29,973 nt of DNA from Priapulus caudatus (lineage: Eukaryota > Priapulida > Priapulimorpha > Priapulimorphida > Priapulidae). The notes below the pieces were generated by a model. That model was not told the origin of the DNA. It saw nothing but the letters and a program-made list of their open reading frames with translations, and made no database searches. Within the stretch, counting starts at the first letter, position 1, and every line of letters begins with the position of its first letter. The stretch covers positions 58,433-88,405 of the forward strand of contig NW_014578246.1 of assembly GCF_000485595.1 (NCBI RefSeq), given 5' to 3'. The translations under genes and the position numbers were made by a program. Below are positions 10,920 through 20,600 of this stretch, one piece after another.

Positions 10920-11287
10920 TCTATCTATCTATCTATCTATCTATATATCTATCTATCTATATATATCTATATATCTATATTATATATATCTATATATCTA
11001 TATATCTATATATCTATATATATTCACTGTACACGAATGCATGCAAAATTGCCCTGAATTACCCACCTATCTATAGGCATATAGGCATTACCAAAAATAC
11101 ATCACTACTGAAAACGTGCAGTTGATCGTTTTTGATACTATATACATGCAAAGAGATGTTTATGTAGGGCCCTACTTATACCTACATATACCTTAGAGAC
11201 TTTCTTTCACGCTATATGCATAAAAATTCTCTGGTATACATATATTCGTCAGAGAACATTACAGCCAAGTGAGAGAGAGAGCAGAGC

Positions 11288-11318
<31 letters not shown>

Positions 11319-12546
11319 AAGAATTTTACATACATGCAAACAGTTCATAACAAACTTACAATAGCACAAATAGAAAACGAACATCTACATACACATTTCT
11401 AACATACATCACCAGGCTCCTCTCAAGTGTTAATACCTGCAATAGGAGGTCCAATGATGACACCGACGCCCTGGGATGCCATCTGGTAACCAAAGCTGTG
11501 GTTAAAAACATCCATCCCAAAGACATCAATAACAACATTCGCCAGGCATCCCAACTGAATCCCCAGTGCAAAAGATAAAACAATTCCATAAACAAGAAAA
11601 GCGGTAAAAGATTCTCCAGTATTAAACAGCATCATAACTACACCGTATATTGTAATGGTAATCGTATACAGCCACAAGTTTGTATACGGCCACTTTCGAC
11701 AAAACACCGTCAGCCCAGCAAAGGGATGTCCTGCCATGTTCGCTATTCCCATAATAGTCATAAGATAAATGCCCTTTCTCAGTTCGATGCCGCGCTCCAC
11801 CAAGAAATCAGCTACGATAAATGATACTATGATAACACCGACGTTCCAGCAGACCATGCTGAGAGCGAACAGCAGCATTTTTATATCTTTGAACATCGCC
11901 AAATTAAGTACATCTTCATTCTCTTCTTTAGCTTTTAAGGGCTCCATTATAACCCCGCACAGTACAATGTTTAGACAGATAGCCCCGTTTATAAGCATAG
12001 AACCCTGCCACTGGTATTCCTCGATTAGTTTTTCGACACATGGAGTGTAGGACAAGCCAAACCCAAGGCCTAGAAAAAAATTAACGAAAATGTCACCTCA
12101 CTGACATGCAAGTGCCATAACCACTGAAAATACCAAGTGCAAGTACCACTGAACAATGCGAGACATATTATCAGAAATACATAATAAACAGTTTTTGTTT
12201 CTGATTATTATATACTTCAAATATTTTATTGTAAAACACATATTAGATGTTCTGAAAAAGTACAACATTGTTTCTAGAGAACTATACTACGTACAATTAT
12301 GATTTATTCGGGATGCCGTACTTCGTAATATTAATGAATCAATATTGCACGTTCTTAGCAAAGTTAGATGAAGTGTTAAAATAATGCGTACAAAAATCGC
12401 ACCTGTGACTATCCCATAGCTGATTCCTAGGTAATAGGGTTTTGTTGCAAAATAGCTGCTTATATAGCCTGCAGCAGAGAGAAGACCTCCCAAGATAATC
12501 GTAAATCTACATCCATATCTGTTCAGCAATGAAGTTGCTAGAGGAC
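9750..12546 (-). CDS. Monocarboxylate transporter-like (SLC16/MCT family), copy 2, lacking exon 1 and part of exon 3
   Basis: Exons 12403-12546, 11437-12069 and 9750-9919 are paralogous to copy 1 exons 2-4, with the same phase-1 GT-AG borders. No exon 1 is found to the right, because a 10-N gap begins at 12744, inside what should be intron 1. Exon 3 lacks 99 bp, an in-frame loss of 33 codons from the VMVGRYFNKW segment to IIF. That removes the end of helix 4, helix 5 and the second family signature. All reading frames are otherwise open, so if exon 1 exists in the gap this would encode about 388 residues, probably a defective transporter. It could also be a misassembled allele of copy 3. Intron 3 holds large microsatellites. 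Confidence 0.7.
10117..10272. repeat. Degenerate CGCA-rich minisatellite
   Basis: Tandem gcacgc-type repeats with three to four longer units carrying aatcatgcacgc. It lies in intron 3 of copy 2. Open frames here (Arg/His/Thr-rich) are repeat artefacts. Confidence 0.85.
10273..10605. other. Intron 3 of MCT copy 2, unique part
   Basis: AT-rich sequence between two tandem arrays. No coding or RNA signal is recognised. Confidence 0.4.
10606..11024. repeat. (ATCT)n microsatellite, about 420 bp
   Basis: A long TATC/ATCT array with a few interruptions that decays at its right end into alternating tatatatc and ta tracts. It lies within intron 3 of copy 2. The same motif closes the window at 29891-29973. 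Confidence 0.95.
11271..11321. repeat. (GA)n microsatellite
   Basis: An interrupted GA tract 116 bp beyond exon 3 of copy 2. The same tract flanks exon 3 of copy 3 at 12755-12802, where the assembly breaks. Confidence 0.85.
11437..12069 (-). CDS. MCT copy 2, exon 3 with a 99-bp in-frame deletion
   Basis: The exon runs from [12 protein letters not shown] directly to [10 protein letters not shown] at about 12034-12040, then continues through GPPIAG. It is 633 bp against 732 bp in copy 1. The junction has only minimal microhomology. Confidence 0.8.
12403..12546 (-). CDS. MCT copy 2, exon 2
   Basis: The 144-bp exon has the same borders as in copies 1 and 3. It encodes [15 protein letters not shown] and helices 3-4 with several substitutions, making it the most divergent of the three exon 2 copies. 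Confidence 0.8.
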
Positions 12547-12743
12547 CTACAGGCAATAGAAAATCCAGCAATGACGTATGCGAACACGCAGCCATAATAT
12601 CCTCATGCTAAACACGCCACTTTAATAAAAGAAAGAACAGGATATTACCAACATCAGCCTTAACCAAGCCTCTCCCTACAATCAATAGCAATCTAACCTC
12701 AAGTTAAGTTAAACACCATATATGAGTCAATTTTTATAAAGGG

Positions 12744-12753
12744 NNNNNNNNNN
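12744..12753. other. Assembly gap (10 N)
   Basis: Ten Ns directly beside a (GA)n tract, inside what should be intron 1 of copy 2 and intron 3 of copy 3. The real missing length is probably several kilobases, since copy 3 exon 4 and copy 2 exon 1 are both absent. Confidence 0.98.
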
Positions 12754-12754
<1 letters not shown>

Positions 12755-12798
<44 letters not shown>

Positions 12799-12802
12799 GA
12801 GA
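12755..12802. repeat. (GA)n microsatellite at the gap edge
   Basis: A GA tract abutting the N run. Its right flank is nearly identical to the flank of the tract at 11271-11321. Confidence 0.9.
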
Positions 12803-12911
12803 AATAATTTTACATACATGCAAACAGTCATAACAAACTTACAAATAGAAAACGAACATCTACATACACATTTCTAACATACATCACCAGGCTCCTCTCA
12901 AGTGTCAATAC

Positions 12912-13567
12912 CTGCAATAGGAGGTCCAATGATGATACCGACGCCCTGGGATGCCATCTGGTAACCAAAGCTGTGGTTAAAAACATCTATTCCAAAGAGA
13001 TCAATAACAACATTCGCCAGGCATCCCAACTGAATACCCAGTGCAAAAGATGAAACGATTCCATAAACAAGAAAAGCGGTAAAAGATTCTCCAGTATTAA
13101 ACAGCATCACAACTACACCGTATATTGCAATGGTAATCGTGTACAGCCACAAGTTTGTAGGGCCTATACGGCCACTTTCGACAAAACACCGTCAGCCCAG
13201 CAAAGGGATGTCCTGCCATGTCCGCTATTCCCATAATTGTCATAAGATAAATGCCCTTTCTCAGTTCGATGCCGCGCTCCACCAAGAAATCAGCTACGAT
13301 AAACGTTACTATGACAACACCGACGTTCCAGCAGACCATGCTGAGAGCGAACAGCAGCATTTTTATATCTTTGAACATCGCCAAATTAAGTACATCTTTA
13401 TTCTCTTCTTTAGCTTTTAAGGGCTCCATTTTCGAAAATGATAGGGAACAGAACAAATCCCAGGCCCTCTCCAGTGCAAGCCGCCGCTGTTGCCAGGTAG
13501 AGCCACTTGTTGAAATACCTCCCGACCATGACAACACATGGAGTGTAGGACAAGCCAAACCCAAGGC
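12912..13567 (-). pseudogene. MCT copy 3, exon 3, frameshifted
   Basis: Three pieces in different frames cover [10 protein letters not shown] to IIF, then EPLKAKEEN to RKWPY, then [10 protein letters not shown] to GPPIAG. The breaks coincide with an 83-bp deletion and a 7-bp insertion relative to copy 1. Confidence 0.8.
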
Positions 13568-13868
13568 CTAGAAAAAAAAACGAAAATGTCAACTCACTGA
13601 CTAATGCGAGACATATTATCAGAAATACATAATAAATAGTGCTTTTGTTTCTGTTTATTATATATTTGGGATATTTTATTTTACAACACATTAGATGCTT
13701 TGAAAAAGTACAACATTGTTTCTAGATAACTATACTACGTATACAATTAGGTTTTTATCCGTGAGGCCGTACTTCGTAATAATAATGAATCAATATTGCA
13801 CGCTCTTAACAAACTTTACTTATTTTTAGATGAATTAAGTGTTAAAATAATGCGTGCAAATATCGCAC

Positions 13869-14012
13869 CTGTGACTAGTCCATAGCTGATTCCAAGTTGA
13901 TAGGGTTTTGTTGCAAAGTAGCTGCTTATATAGCCTGTAGCAGAGAGAAAACCTCCCAAAATAATCGTAAGTCTACATCCATATCTGTTCAGCATTGCAC
14001 TTGCTAGAGGAC
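13869..14012 (-). CDS. MCT copy 3, exon 2
   Basis: The 144-bp exon is intact and nearly identical to copy 1, encoding GPLASAMLNRYGCRL through SYGLVTG. A 12-14 bp local duplication (catatgcggggt) lies just beyond its acceptor. Confidence 0.8.
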
Positions 14013-14369
14013 CTACAGGCAATAGAAAATCCAACAATGACATATGCGGGGTCATATGCGAACACACACATAACGTTCTCATGCTAAACACGCCACTTTA
14101 TTGAAAGAGCGAACAGGATATTACCAACATCAGTCTTAACCAAGCCTCTAACCTCAATCAATTGCAATCTAACCTCAAGTTAACCTAAACACCACATGAG
14201 ACCTTTTATATAATGGATGAAAATGGTGAACAAATTTATGTATCTGATGAGTAGATTTATATGCATCACGTTATTGAATTTATGCATCTCATGAATTGAT
14301 TTATGAATGACAAATACTCTGTGCCATGAACCTTCATGGATTGTTGACTGGTACTACCCTAGTTTACAC

Positions 14370-14589
14370 CTGCTGTCGATATCGACATAATACCTCCTAT
14401 GAACACTAGGCAAGTGTTTACAGCTCCGATCCACAGGGTAGTCGAGTGCGAAGTCTCCAGATCATCTTTTAAAATGACGAAGTAGACGCCGAATGAGAAC
14501 GTCATCCCCATCACGATTAAGTGTGTGAGTAGAGCAGCGAGCAACACTGCTAATGCCCAGCCACCGTCCTGCCTGTACACCCCTGCCAT
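14370..14589 (-). CDS. MCT copy 3, exon 1
   Basis: The 220-bp exon has the same ATG context, DGGWAL signature and GTGTAA donor as copy 1, with only a few substitutions (for example V to L in helix 1). The frame is intact. Confidence 0.8.
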
Positions 14590-14606
14590 CCCACAGCCAA
14601 TACCCT

Positions 14607-15244
14607 AGAGAATTCTCATGTGAGATTCAATCGCTGTTCAGCGAGACAGCATTACACTGACGCATTCTGCAAAAATAAAAACAGAAAATGCACCAGGGAA
14701 GGGTTCAGCATCCACCTTCGAACATGAGCTCCTTACATAGTATTGAGAGTGGGTACTGCAGGGAAGGGAATGGGTGGAGAATGGCTGGGATTACAGCGAG
14801 ATCGTAATGCAGGGGAATACTACACAGGAATAAGTCTTTGCTGTGGGAATCAGGGACATTAGTGCAAGGAGCAAACAGATGCAATGTGGAAGAATATAAG
14901 CTAGTTCTAGAACTATCAATACAGCTAAGCTAAGTATATAAAAGCTATGTACAACATTATACTTACCACTTGTAGAAATTACATGTACTAAAATGAAGTC
15001 TACAGCCAGTTACTCTGACTAGTTACGAGAGTTTAAGAGTGTGCTATATCTTGATATGCAACTTAACAGTCACTTGCGGTGTATATGCCCTAAAAGTGAA
15101 TATACTTACAGACTATATGTAAAAATGTCTTGGTGACATTCCATGTGGCACTTTGCAAATGACCAAAATGCCGGAAGCGAGTAAACACCACGGTTGATTG
15201 CGCATCACCTAAAAAATATAATGTGCGTGAGCGCGACCCCCCAA
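14607..15244. repeat. 5' flank of MCT copy 3, duplicate of 6600-7264
   Basis: Collinear with the copy 1 flank, including the minus-strand GTAAGT donor at 14966-14961 and the plus-strand TATATAAAAG box at 14935-14944. No gene lies within it. Confidence 0.65.
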
Positions 15245-16770
15245 ACTAGTATACTACCGTAATTGCCCTAGGGGTAGCCACGGCTGGATTTAGACAGGTG
15301 TTAAATTTAACGCGTGTGACCCTGAAGGCAGGATGACGATGCAGTAGCTCGAAAAACACCAGAGTAAAATTAAACAAAATCTTTGGATAACTTTTATTTA
15401 GTTTTATAAGTTATATTTTGTAATGAATATACATTTAATATAGTCAGGGGGTATTTCAGCATAGATTTCTGCAACAAAGTTTATCAGTAGACCTGTCTTT
15501 ATAATTAGGAGAGCGCCCTATCTTGTAAGGAGCAGAATTCTAACGTGACCCAGCTCGTTCTTCCCATTGCCTCCCTTCTCCCTCACTCAGCCCAATTCTT
15601 CTTCTAACCCCATTTAGCTATCCCCATACCGCCTTTCCTCGGTCTCCAACCGCCCTCTCACGCTCTCTCAAAAAGCTATATTGTGCCGTTTTCTTTACTA
15701 AACGCTTGAGCGGGTGCTGACGCATGCGCAATATCTATCGAGAATAATAATATTTTATTAAGCTTATGCATTTCAAGCGGAGAGAAGGTATTCTAGCATA
15801 GATTAAATATGATAACATTCCATCAGTATACCTTTCTTAAAAAGTAGGAAGAATACCTTGCATGTAAGGTGCCGGTCCATATACCAGTTAGTACACAATC
15901 TATGCAGCTTTCTTTAGTCCGTACTGCACGCGTGCAACCGTGCTTGCGCATGCGCAATATCTACCGAGAAGAGTAATATTTTATAAAAGTTTTGCATTAT
16001 TTGTTTGTGTATGGATTGCTTTTCACTGCTGGACACCGATTTCCCCACATTCTCAATTGGGAATAGTCTATAGCATAGTTGAAAACATGTTACAGTGACC
16101 TATTTGGTCTGCATTATTTGATATTGTTCAGGTGCAAGAAGTAATCGGGTTGTCTATTCACTCTATTGTATTGCAGTATGACACTCACATAGGTTTTTTT
16201 TTAAAGAATATAGTGTTACGTCATTTTATAAAAAAATTATTCGCATATCCTGGAGTTTTACGTTATTTAATTCCTATATCAAAACTAGCCTCAATAATGT
16301 AGTTCTGTAATCAATTATTATTCTATTATTGTTTAAGCTGACACAAATACATTTTTATTATTAGTATCGCAGCTTACCGAAAGCAAAGCTAAAAAAATAC
16401 GTATCGTACTAATTACTGACAATGATTTGTTTTTTGCCTAAAATATACTGGTTGAAGCAGCATTTTGCTTGATGGGAAAGGGCTGCAAACAGAACCAGCG
16501 AGGAGGTCTGGGGCTGTGTCCGAAAATCAGCACATTCTAAATACTTCAGGCGGCAATGCTTGTCTCCAATGGGCGTAAGTTCGAGCTCTAATAGGTAAAA
16601 TCTATGGTTCAATTGCGCATAAATGACTGTTTCGCGTTTTTCACTTGTTTTCTAGAACGGGGAATATTTGGCAAATTTCCTAATATTGTTTGGTAATATT
16701 GTTTGCGTGACGTTTTCACAAGCAACGTGTTTGGATATTACTTTTTGTGTGATCAGTGATTGTATATTCA
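15245..16770. repeat. Dispersed repeat E, copy E4 (right end missing)
   Basis: Collinear with E3 from its left end, with short deletions near 15382 and a loss of about 190 bp near 16334 (the atgt-rich zone). It stops at tattcaaa near 16770, without the terminal block seen in E1-E3. The NRF-1-type palindrome is kept at 15945-15956. Confidence 0.65.
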
Positions 16771-17540
16771 AAGCTCTCGCATTATTCGACACTAGATGGC
16801 GGCACGATATAGAAACTTAACGTTGAGCTGTGTATTTTATAGTTCGTATAATATCATGTGGGGGAGCGATGGAGAGAAACGAAATAAAGGAGTTTGAAGT
16901 AAAATTACAATTATATGTGAGTGTTTGATTCTAAGACGAAGCATTACTCTTATTATAGGTCTTCCATGCAGGCCTGCAATCCAACATTATAATGTCTGTA
17001 TTTGGTGTTCCTATAAAATATCTACTTCTTCATACTATACAGTCTATAGAAATAATTCTTTATACATGTGATTCATATACGTAGCCTTCTTCGCACTATA
17101 CATTTACGCATTCTTTACTATTTCATAATTTACTTTTCTATACTTCATTCATACCTCATACACAAATACTATTATTACGCAAATAACATTGCGAAGTATG
17201 AAGAGCTACATGAGTATAATTACGAGAGAATATACTCGATATGGGCAATAACATTAACGAACACTAATATACATACAGTAGGTCCATGTAATAGCCGTTC
17301 CGTAAGAGATTTTCATCACATACCGTCATATTAGGCATCACCCGGCCATCATGACAGACGAGAACGAAAGCTGAGCTAGATGTAATGCGAAGCTCAGCGA
17401 GTATGTCCCCTCACTCATAATTAAAGATTGCTGGCGAACATGTTGTGCACAGCCTGACACACGCCTACGGAATGACGGAATCTGGTGCGTATAAAAAATT
17501 ACTGCGAGCGCACTCCTAGTAATCGAGAATCGGAGAGCAT
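16771..17540. other. Unique AT-rich spacer, no gene seen
   Basis: A CTCF-like motif (cactagatggcgg, 16790-16802) and an AATAAA-containing stretch near 16870 lie here. The open frame at 17068-17334 has no recognisable family and low-complexity composition. Confidence 0.35.
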
Positions 17541-17985
17541 AAGCATACGTACATACAGAGAGCACACATACAGACGCATAGACAGACGTACATACAGAGA
17601 GCACACATACAGACGCATAAGCATACGTATACATACAGAGAGCACACATACAGACGCATTTAAGCAGACGTACATACAGAGAGCACACATACAGACGCAT
17701 AAGCAGACGTACATACAGAGAGCACACATACAGACGCATAAGCAGACGTACATACAGAGAGCACACATACAGACGCATAAACAGACGTACATACAGAGAG
17801 CACACATACAGATGCATAAACAGACGTTCATACAGAGAGCACACATACAGACGCATAAACAGACGTACATACAGAGAGCACACATACAGACGCATTTAAG
17901 CAGACGTACATACAGAGAGCACGCATACAGACGCAAAAGCAGACGTACATACAGAGAGCACACATACAGACGCATAAGCAGACCT
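17541..17985. repeat. 39-bp minisatellite, about 11 units
   Basis: The unit is about 39 bp with core cgtacatacagagagcacac followed by atacagacgcataagcaga. Two units are 42 bp because of an extra ttt. Unit length is a multiple of three, so several frames stay open for over 150 codons with a 13-residue period. That explains the long apparent ORFs on both strands; no gene is inferred. Confidence 0.92.
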
Positions 17986-18057
17986 GGGCGACACATGTAC
18001 GCACGTTATCCTCCGCAATGCATGTACACAAACACCGTACGCGCATAATTACACACA

Positions 18058-18271
18058 AACACAGCACACGACCACACACACACACACACACCACACACAC
18101 ACACACACACACATACACACACACACATACCACACCACACACGCACGCGCGCGCGCCGCACACAACACACACACACACACAACGCACGCACGCACCACAC
18201 ACACACACACACACGCACACACGCACGCACACACACACACACAGCACACACACACACCACACCACACACAC

Positions 18272-18304
<33 letters not shown>

Positions 18305-18362
18305 CGCACGCACGCACGCACGCAGCACACACGCACACACACACACCACACACAAACACACA

Positions 18363-18405
<43 letters not shown>

Positions 18406-18425
18406 CTCGCGCGCGCGTACACACG
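18058..18425. repeat. (CA)n block with CGCA interruptions
   Basis: About 365 bp of cacaca-rich repeat with interspersed acgc and gcgc runs. It follows the 39-bp minisatellite after about 70 bp. All long frames here are artefacts. Confidence 0.95.
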
Positions 18426-18934
18426 CATGTGATCCTGATATCCATTTCCATTGATATCTGCAGTCTAGTCTACATCAGACCATTTTATAAGACTTAATAT
18501 TAAACGCGCATTCTGTACCTATATTCGACACAATATCACTAGTGCAGTTCGTTCAGTGATATAAAAAATACAAGAGCGCTTATATTCGTCACATCCCATC
18601 GAGTCGGCGTTATTAATTGAGCAACTGCCATGTTCTTCAAATACCTTTTAAGATGGAACTCTTGTACAACGAATAGCGACATCCCTGTCAATACATTGCA
18701 CATCGCTTATCTTGTTTGTTTGTAAGGTTTTAATCCAGCAATGGCGTTTTATTCATTAGGACACTCTTTCTATGTATGTGGGGGTATTGTGTAAGTTTGT
18801 ATGGCGATGATTATCGATGGGGAAGTCACTCTCTAGCTGTCAAATCAGATCGAAATACCCCTGCGTAACGTAGGTGTATTATTTTATACATCTTTTCCTT
18901 CCCTCGTCCCTCTCTCTCGTATTCTTGTTATTCT
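18426..18934. other. Spacer without recognised gene
   Basis: Ordinary-composition sequence between two repeat blocks. No exon with plausible borders and no RNA gene were seen. Confidence 0.35.
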
Positions 18935-18975
18935 TGTTGTTGTTGTTGTTGTTGTTGTTGTTCTTCTTCTTCTTT
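18935..18975. repeat. (TTG)n followed by (TTC)n
   Basis: About nine gtt triplets pass into five ttc triplets. Confidence 0.9.
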
Positions 18976-19206
18976 CATTTCTTCCGAGCCACTTACTTCA
19001 CACATCCCCAGCTCTTGCTCGTTGAAAACGAAAAACACGAACGTTTGAAAGCATGCTACCCGGACGTATGCGCCCTATGTATATATATATATATTTATAT
19101 ACAAATATATGCATAGTTTCGTAGAAAATTACATATATTATATTCCCCAATTAATTAATTACTCTGCAAGCATATTTACTTACTTACTTACTGACTCGCG
19201 CGTAAA

Positions 19207-20218
19207 GCTAGCAGCACACTTCACCATTTCGTTGCTCGTACAGGCAATTTTCGTGGTCGGCAATTTTTGTGGCGTTGCCGCGTCACAGCACACTTCACCA
19301 CAAGTTGCCACCGACGAGCAATTTTCGTGGTGAGAAATCAAACCGGTTTGATTCTCGGCAACTCGTGGTCACCACTAAATTTCCGTGGTGAGTTGGTCGT
19401 TGCGCCGCCCCGCACACTTGGCTATTTTTGTGGCGACCAACGAATTGCACTGTTACGAGCAACGAAAATGGTGAAGTGTGCTGCTAGCTTAAAGCATGCA
19501 GCACACTTCACCATTTTCGTTGCTCGTACAGGCAATTTTCGTGGTCGCCACAAAACTGGCCAAGTGTGCGGGGCCGGCAACGACCACTTCGCCACGGAAA
19601 TTTAGTGGTGACACGAGTTGCCGAGAATCAAACCGGTTTGATTCTCACCACCGAAAATTGCTCGTGGTGGCAAATTGTGGTGAAGTGTGCGCCAAGCCAC
19701 CACGGCAATCGGCAACAAATTACTCGCGCAGACCAATTAAAATTAGCGCTGCCGTCACATGATTTCAAAATGTTATACAGTAGAACCCCTCTATTATGGA
19801 CTGAACATTAATAGACATGATGGAGAGGTGCCCAGCTTAAAACAGGGTGTCCATTAAGTGGGGTTCTACTGTAACTTGTTAACATGTGCATCATGTTGAA
19901 TTTCAAATATTTTATACTGGTATTATTTTGTAATAAGTTTAATTATATATCAATAAAAAAATTGAATATTTTAAGTTGTTTTAGAAGTTAGTAGGCTAGA
20001 TTGATTCATCTACCTACTATAATAATTGTCTCGGTATTTGGTAGCATGATACTGATAGGCTACCTTGGCAAGGAATCGCATGTGAACAAAAAATTGCCGT
20101 CACAGCACACGTCAACACTCAGTGGTGACGTGTGCTGTGGCGCGGGAAAGGCCACAAAAATTGCCGACCACGAAAATTGCCTGTACGAGCAACGAAAATG
20201 GTGAAGTGTGCTGCTAGC
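19207..20218. mobile_element. Composite of two inverted-repeat (foldback) elements
   Basis: The end sequence gctagcagcacacttcacca occurs facing inward at 19207 and at 20218 (reverse). The outer repeats match for about 85 bp with few differences. The same end recurs in opposite orientations at 19484 and 19498, as perfect 31-bp arms around a 13-bp spacer. This suggests two adjacent elements (about 19207-19484 and 19498-20218) or one large foldback. Internal sequences at 19295-19484 and 19498-19690 are also reverse complements of each other. A 14-bp perfect-arm hairpin lies at about 20101-20140. Target-site duplication is unclear (TAAA left, TTAA right). No transposase is present, so it is a non-autonomous element of unassigned superfamily. 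Confidence 0.8.
19778..19871. mobile_element. 94-bp MITE with Tigger/pogo-like ends
   Basis: The ends are inverted repeats starting CAGTAGAACCCC and the element is flanked on both sides by TA (19776-19777 and 19872-19873). A TA target and CAG-initiated termini are characteristic of the Tc1/mariner Tigger-pogo group. It lies inside the larger foldback composite, so it inserted later. Confidence 0.85.
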
Positions 20219-20420
20219 TTAAGGTAAGGAACTCCGCCTCATCTGCGATGTATCGTGATGTATCGAGAATGAGGTGAACGATCTGTCTTCACTGCCTGCA
20301 TACACGCGCTCACCGGGAGGCGCGGATCACATCTCCGCGTCAGGCACGCGAGCGTCAGAAATAGCATCTCACTGTACGCCAGCGAACACGCGCACAGCGA
20401 CTGCAGCAGCAGCGTGCTCC

Positions 20421-20423
<3 letters not shown>

Positions 20424-20460
<37 letters not shown>
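20424..20460. repeat. (TC)n microsatellite upstream of the aminopeptidase exon
   Basis: A pure 37-bp TC tract about 140 bp before the start codon, probably in the promoter or 5' UTR. Pyrimidine tracts are common in such positions, but no function is shown. Confidence 0.9.
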
Positions 20461-20462
<2 letters not shown>

Positions 20463-20469
20463 AGTTGCC

Positions 20470-20570
20470 GAAGCTACAGCAGTACATAGAGAAGCTACTG
20501 CAGTACTTAGAGAAGCTACTGTAGCATACGTAGAGAAGCTACTGCAGTATATAGAGAAGATACTGCACGC
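20470..20570. repeat. 21-bp tandem repeat, about 5 units, in presumed 5' UTR
   Basis: Units of gaagctactgcagtactaga type repeat with 21-bp period, one unit being 23 bp. The array ends about 30 bp before the ATG at 20601. Each unit contains ctgcag or a variant. Confidence 0.85.
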
Positions 20571-20600
20571 AGCAGCAGTGTCGAGAGAAGCATTGTGATC

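Larger units (their letters stand above)
12912..14589 (-). pseudogene. Monocarboxylate transporter-like (SLC16/MCT family), copy 3, disrupted and incomplete
   Basis: Exons 14370-14589, 13869-14012 and 12912-13567 correspond to copy 1 exons 1-3 with identical splice borders and phases. Exons 1 and 2 are intact and very similar to copy 1. Exon 3 is 656 bp instead of 732. It has lost 83 bp (helix 6, from [10 protein letters not shown] to about CGVI) at about 13430/13431 and gained 7 bp (gggccta) near 13160-13166. Both changes shift the frame, and together they do not restore it. The normal frame stops at IIFENGALKS. No exon 4 precedes the N gap. It is either a pseudogene or a misassembled allele; the residual similarity is too high for an old relic. 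Confidence 0.7.

Noticed and set aside
10566-11057. 163-codon frame of YLSI repeats
   Set aside because: It is a translation of the (ATCT)n array; the tetranucleotide repeat has no stop codon in this frame.
18006-18497. Long Cys/Val-rich and His/Thr-rich open frames, also at 25742-26619, 26319-26574 and 28037-28531
   Set aside because: They are direct translations of (CA)n/(TG)n and TGCG repeats and lack splice or start context.
20595-20600. Earlier GTG start for the aminopeptidase
   Set aside because: Eukaryotic nuclear genes start at ATG; the ATG at 20601 fits the expected short cytoplasmic tail.
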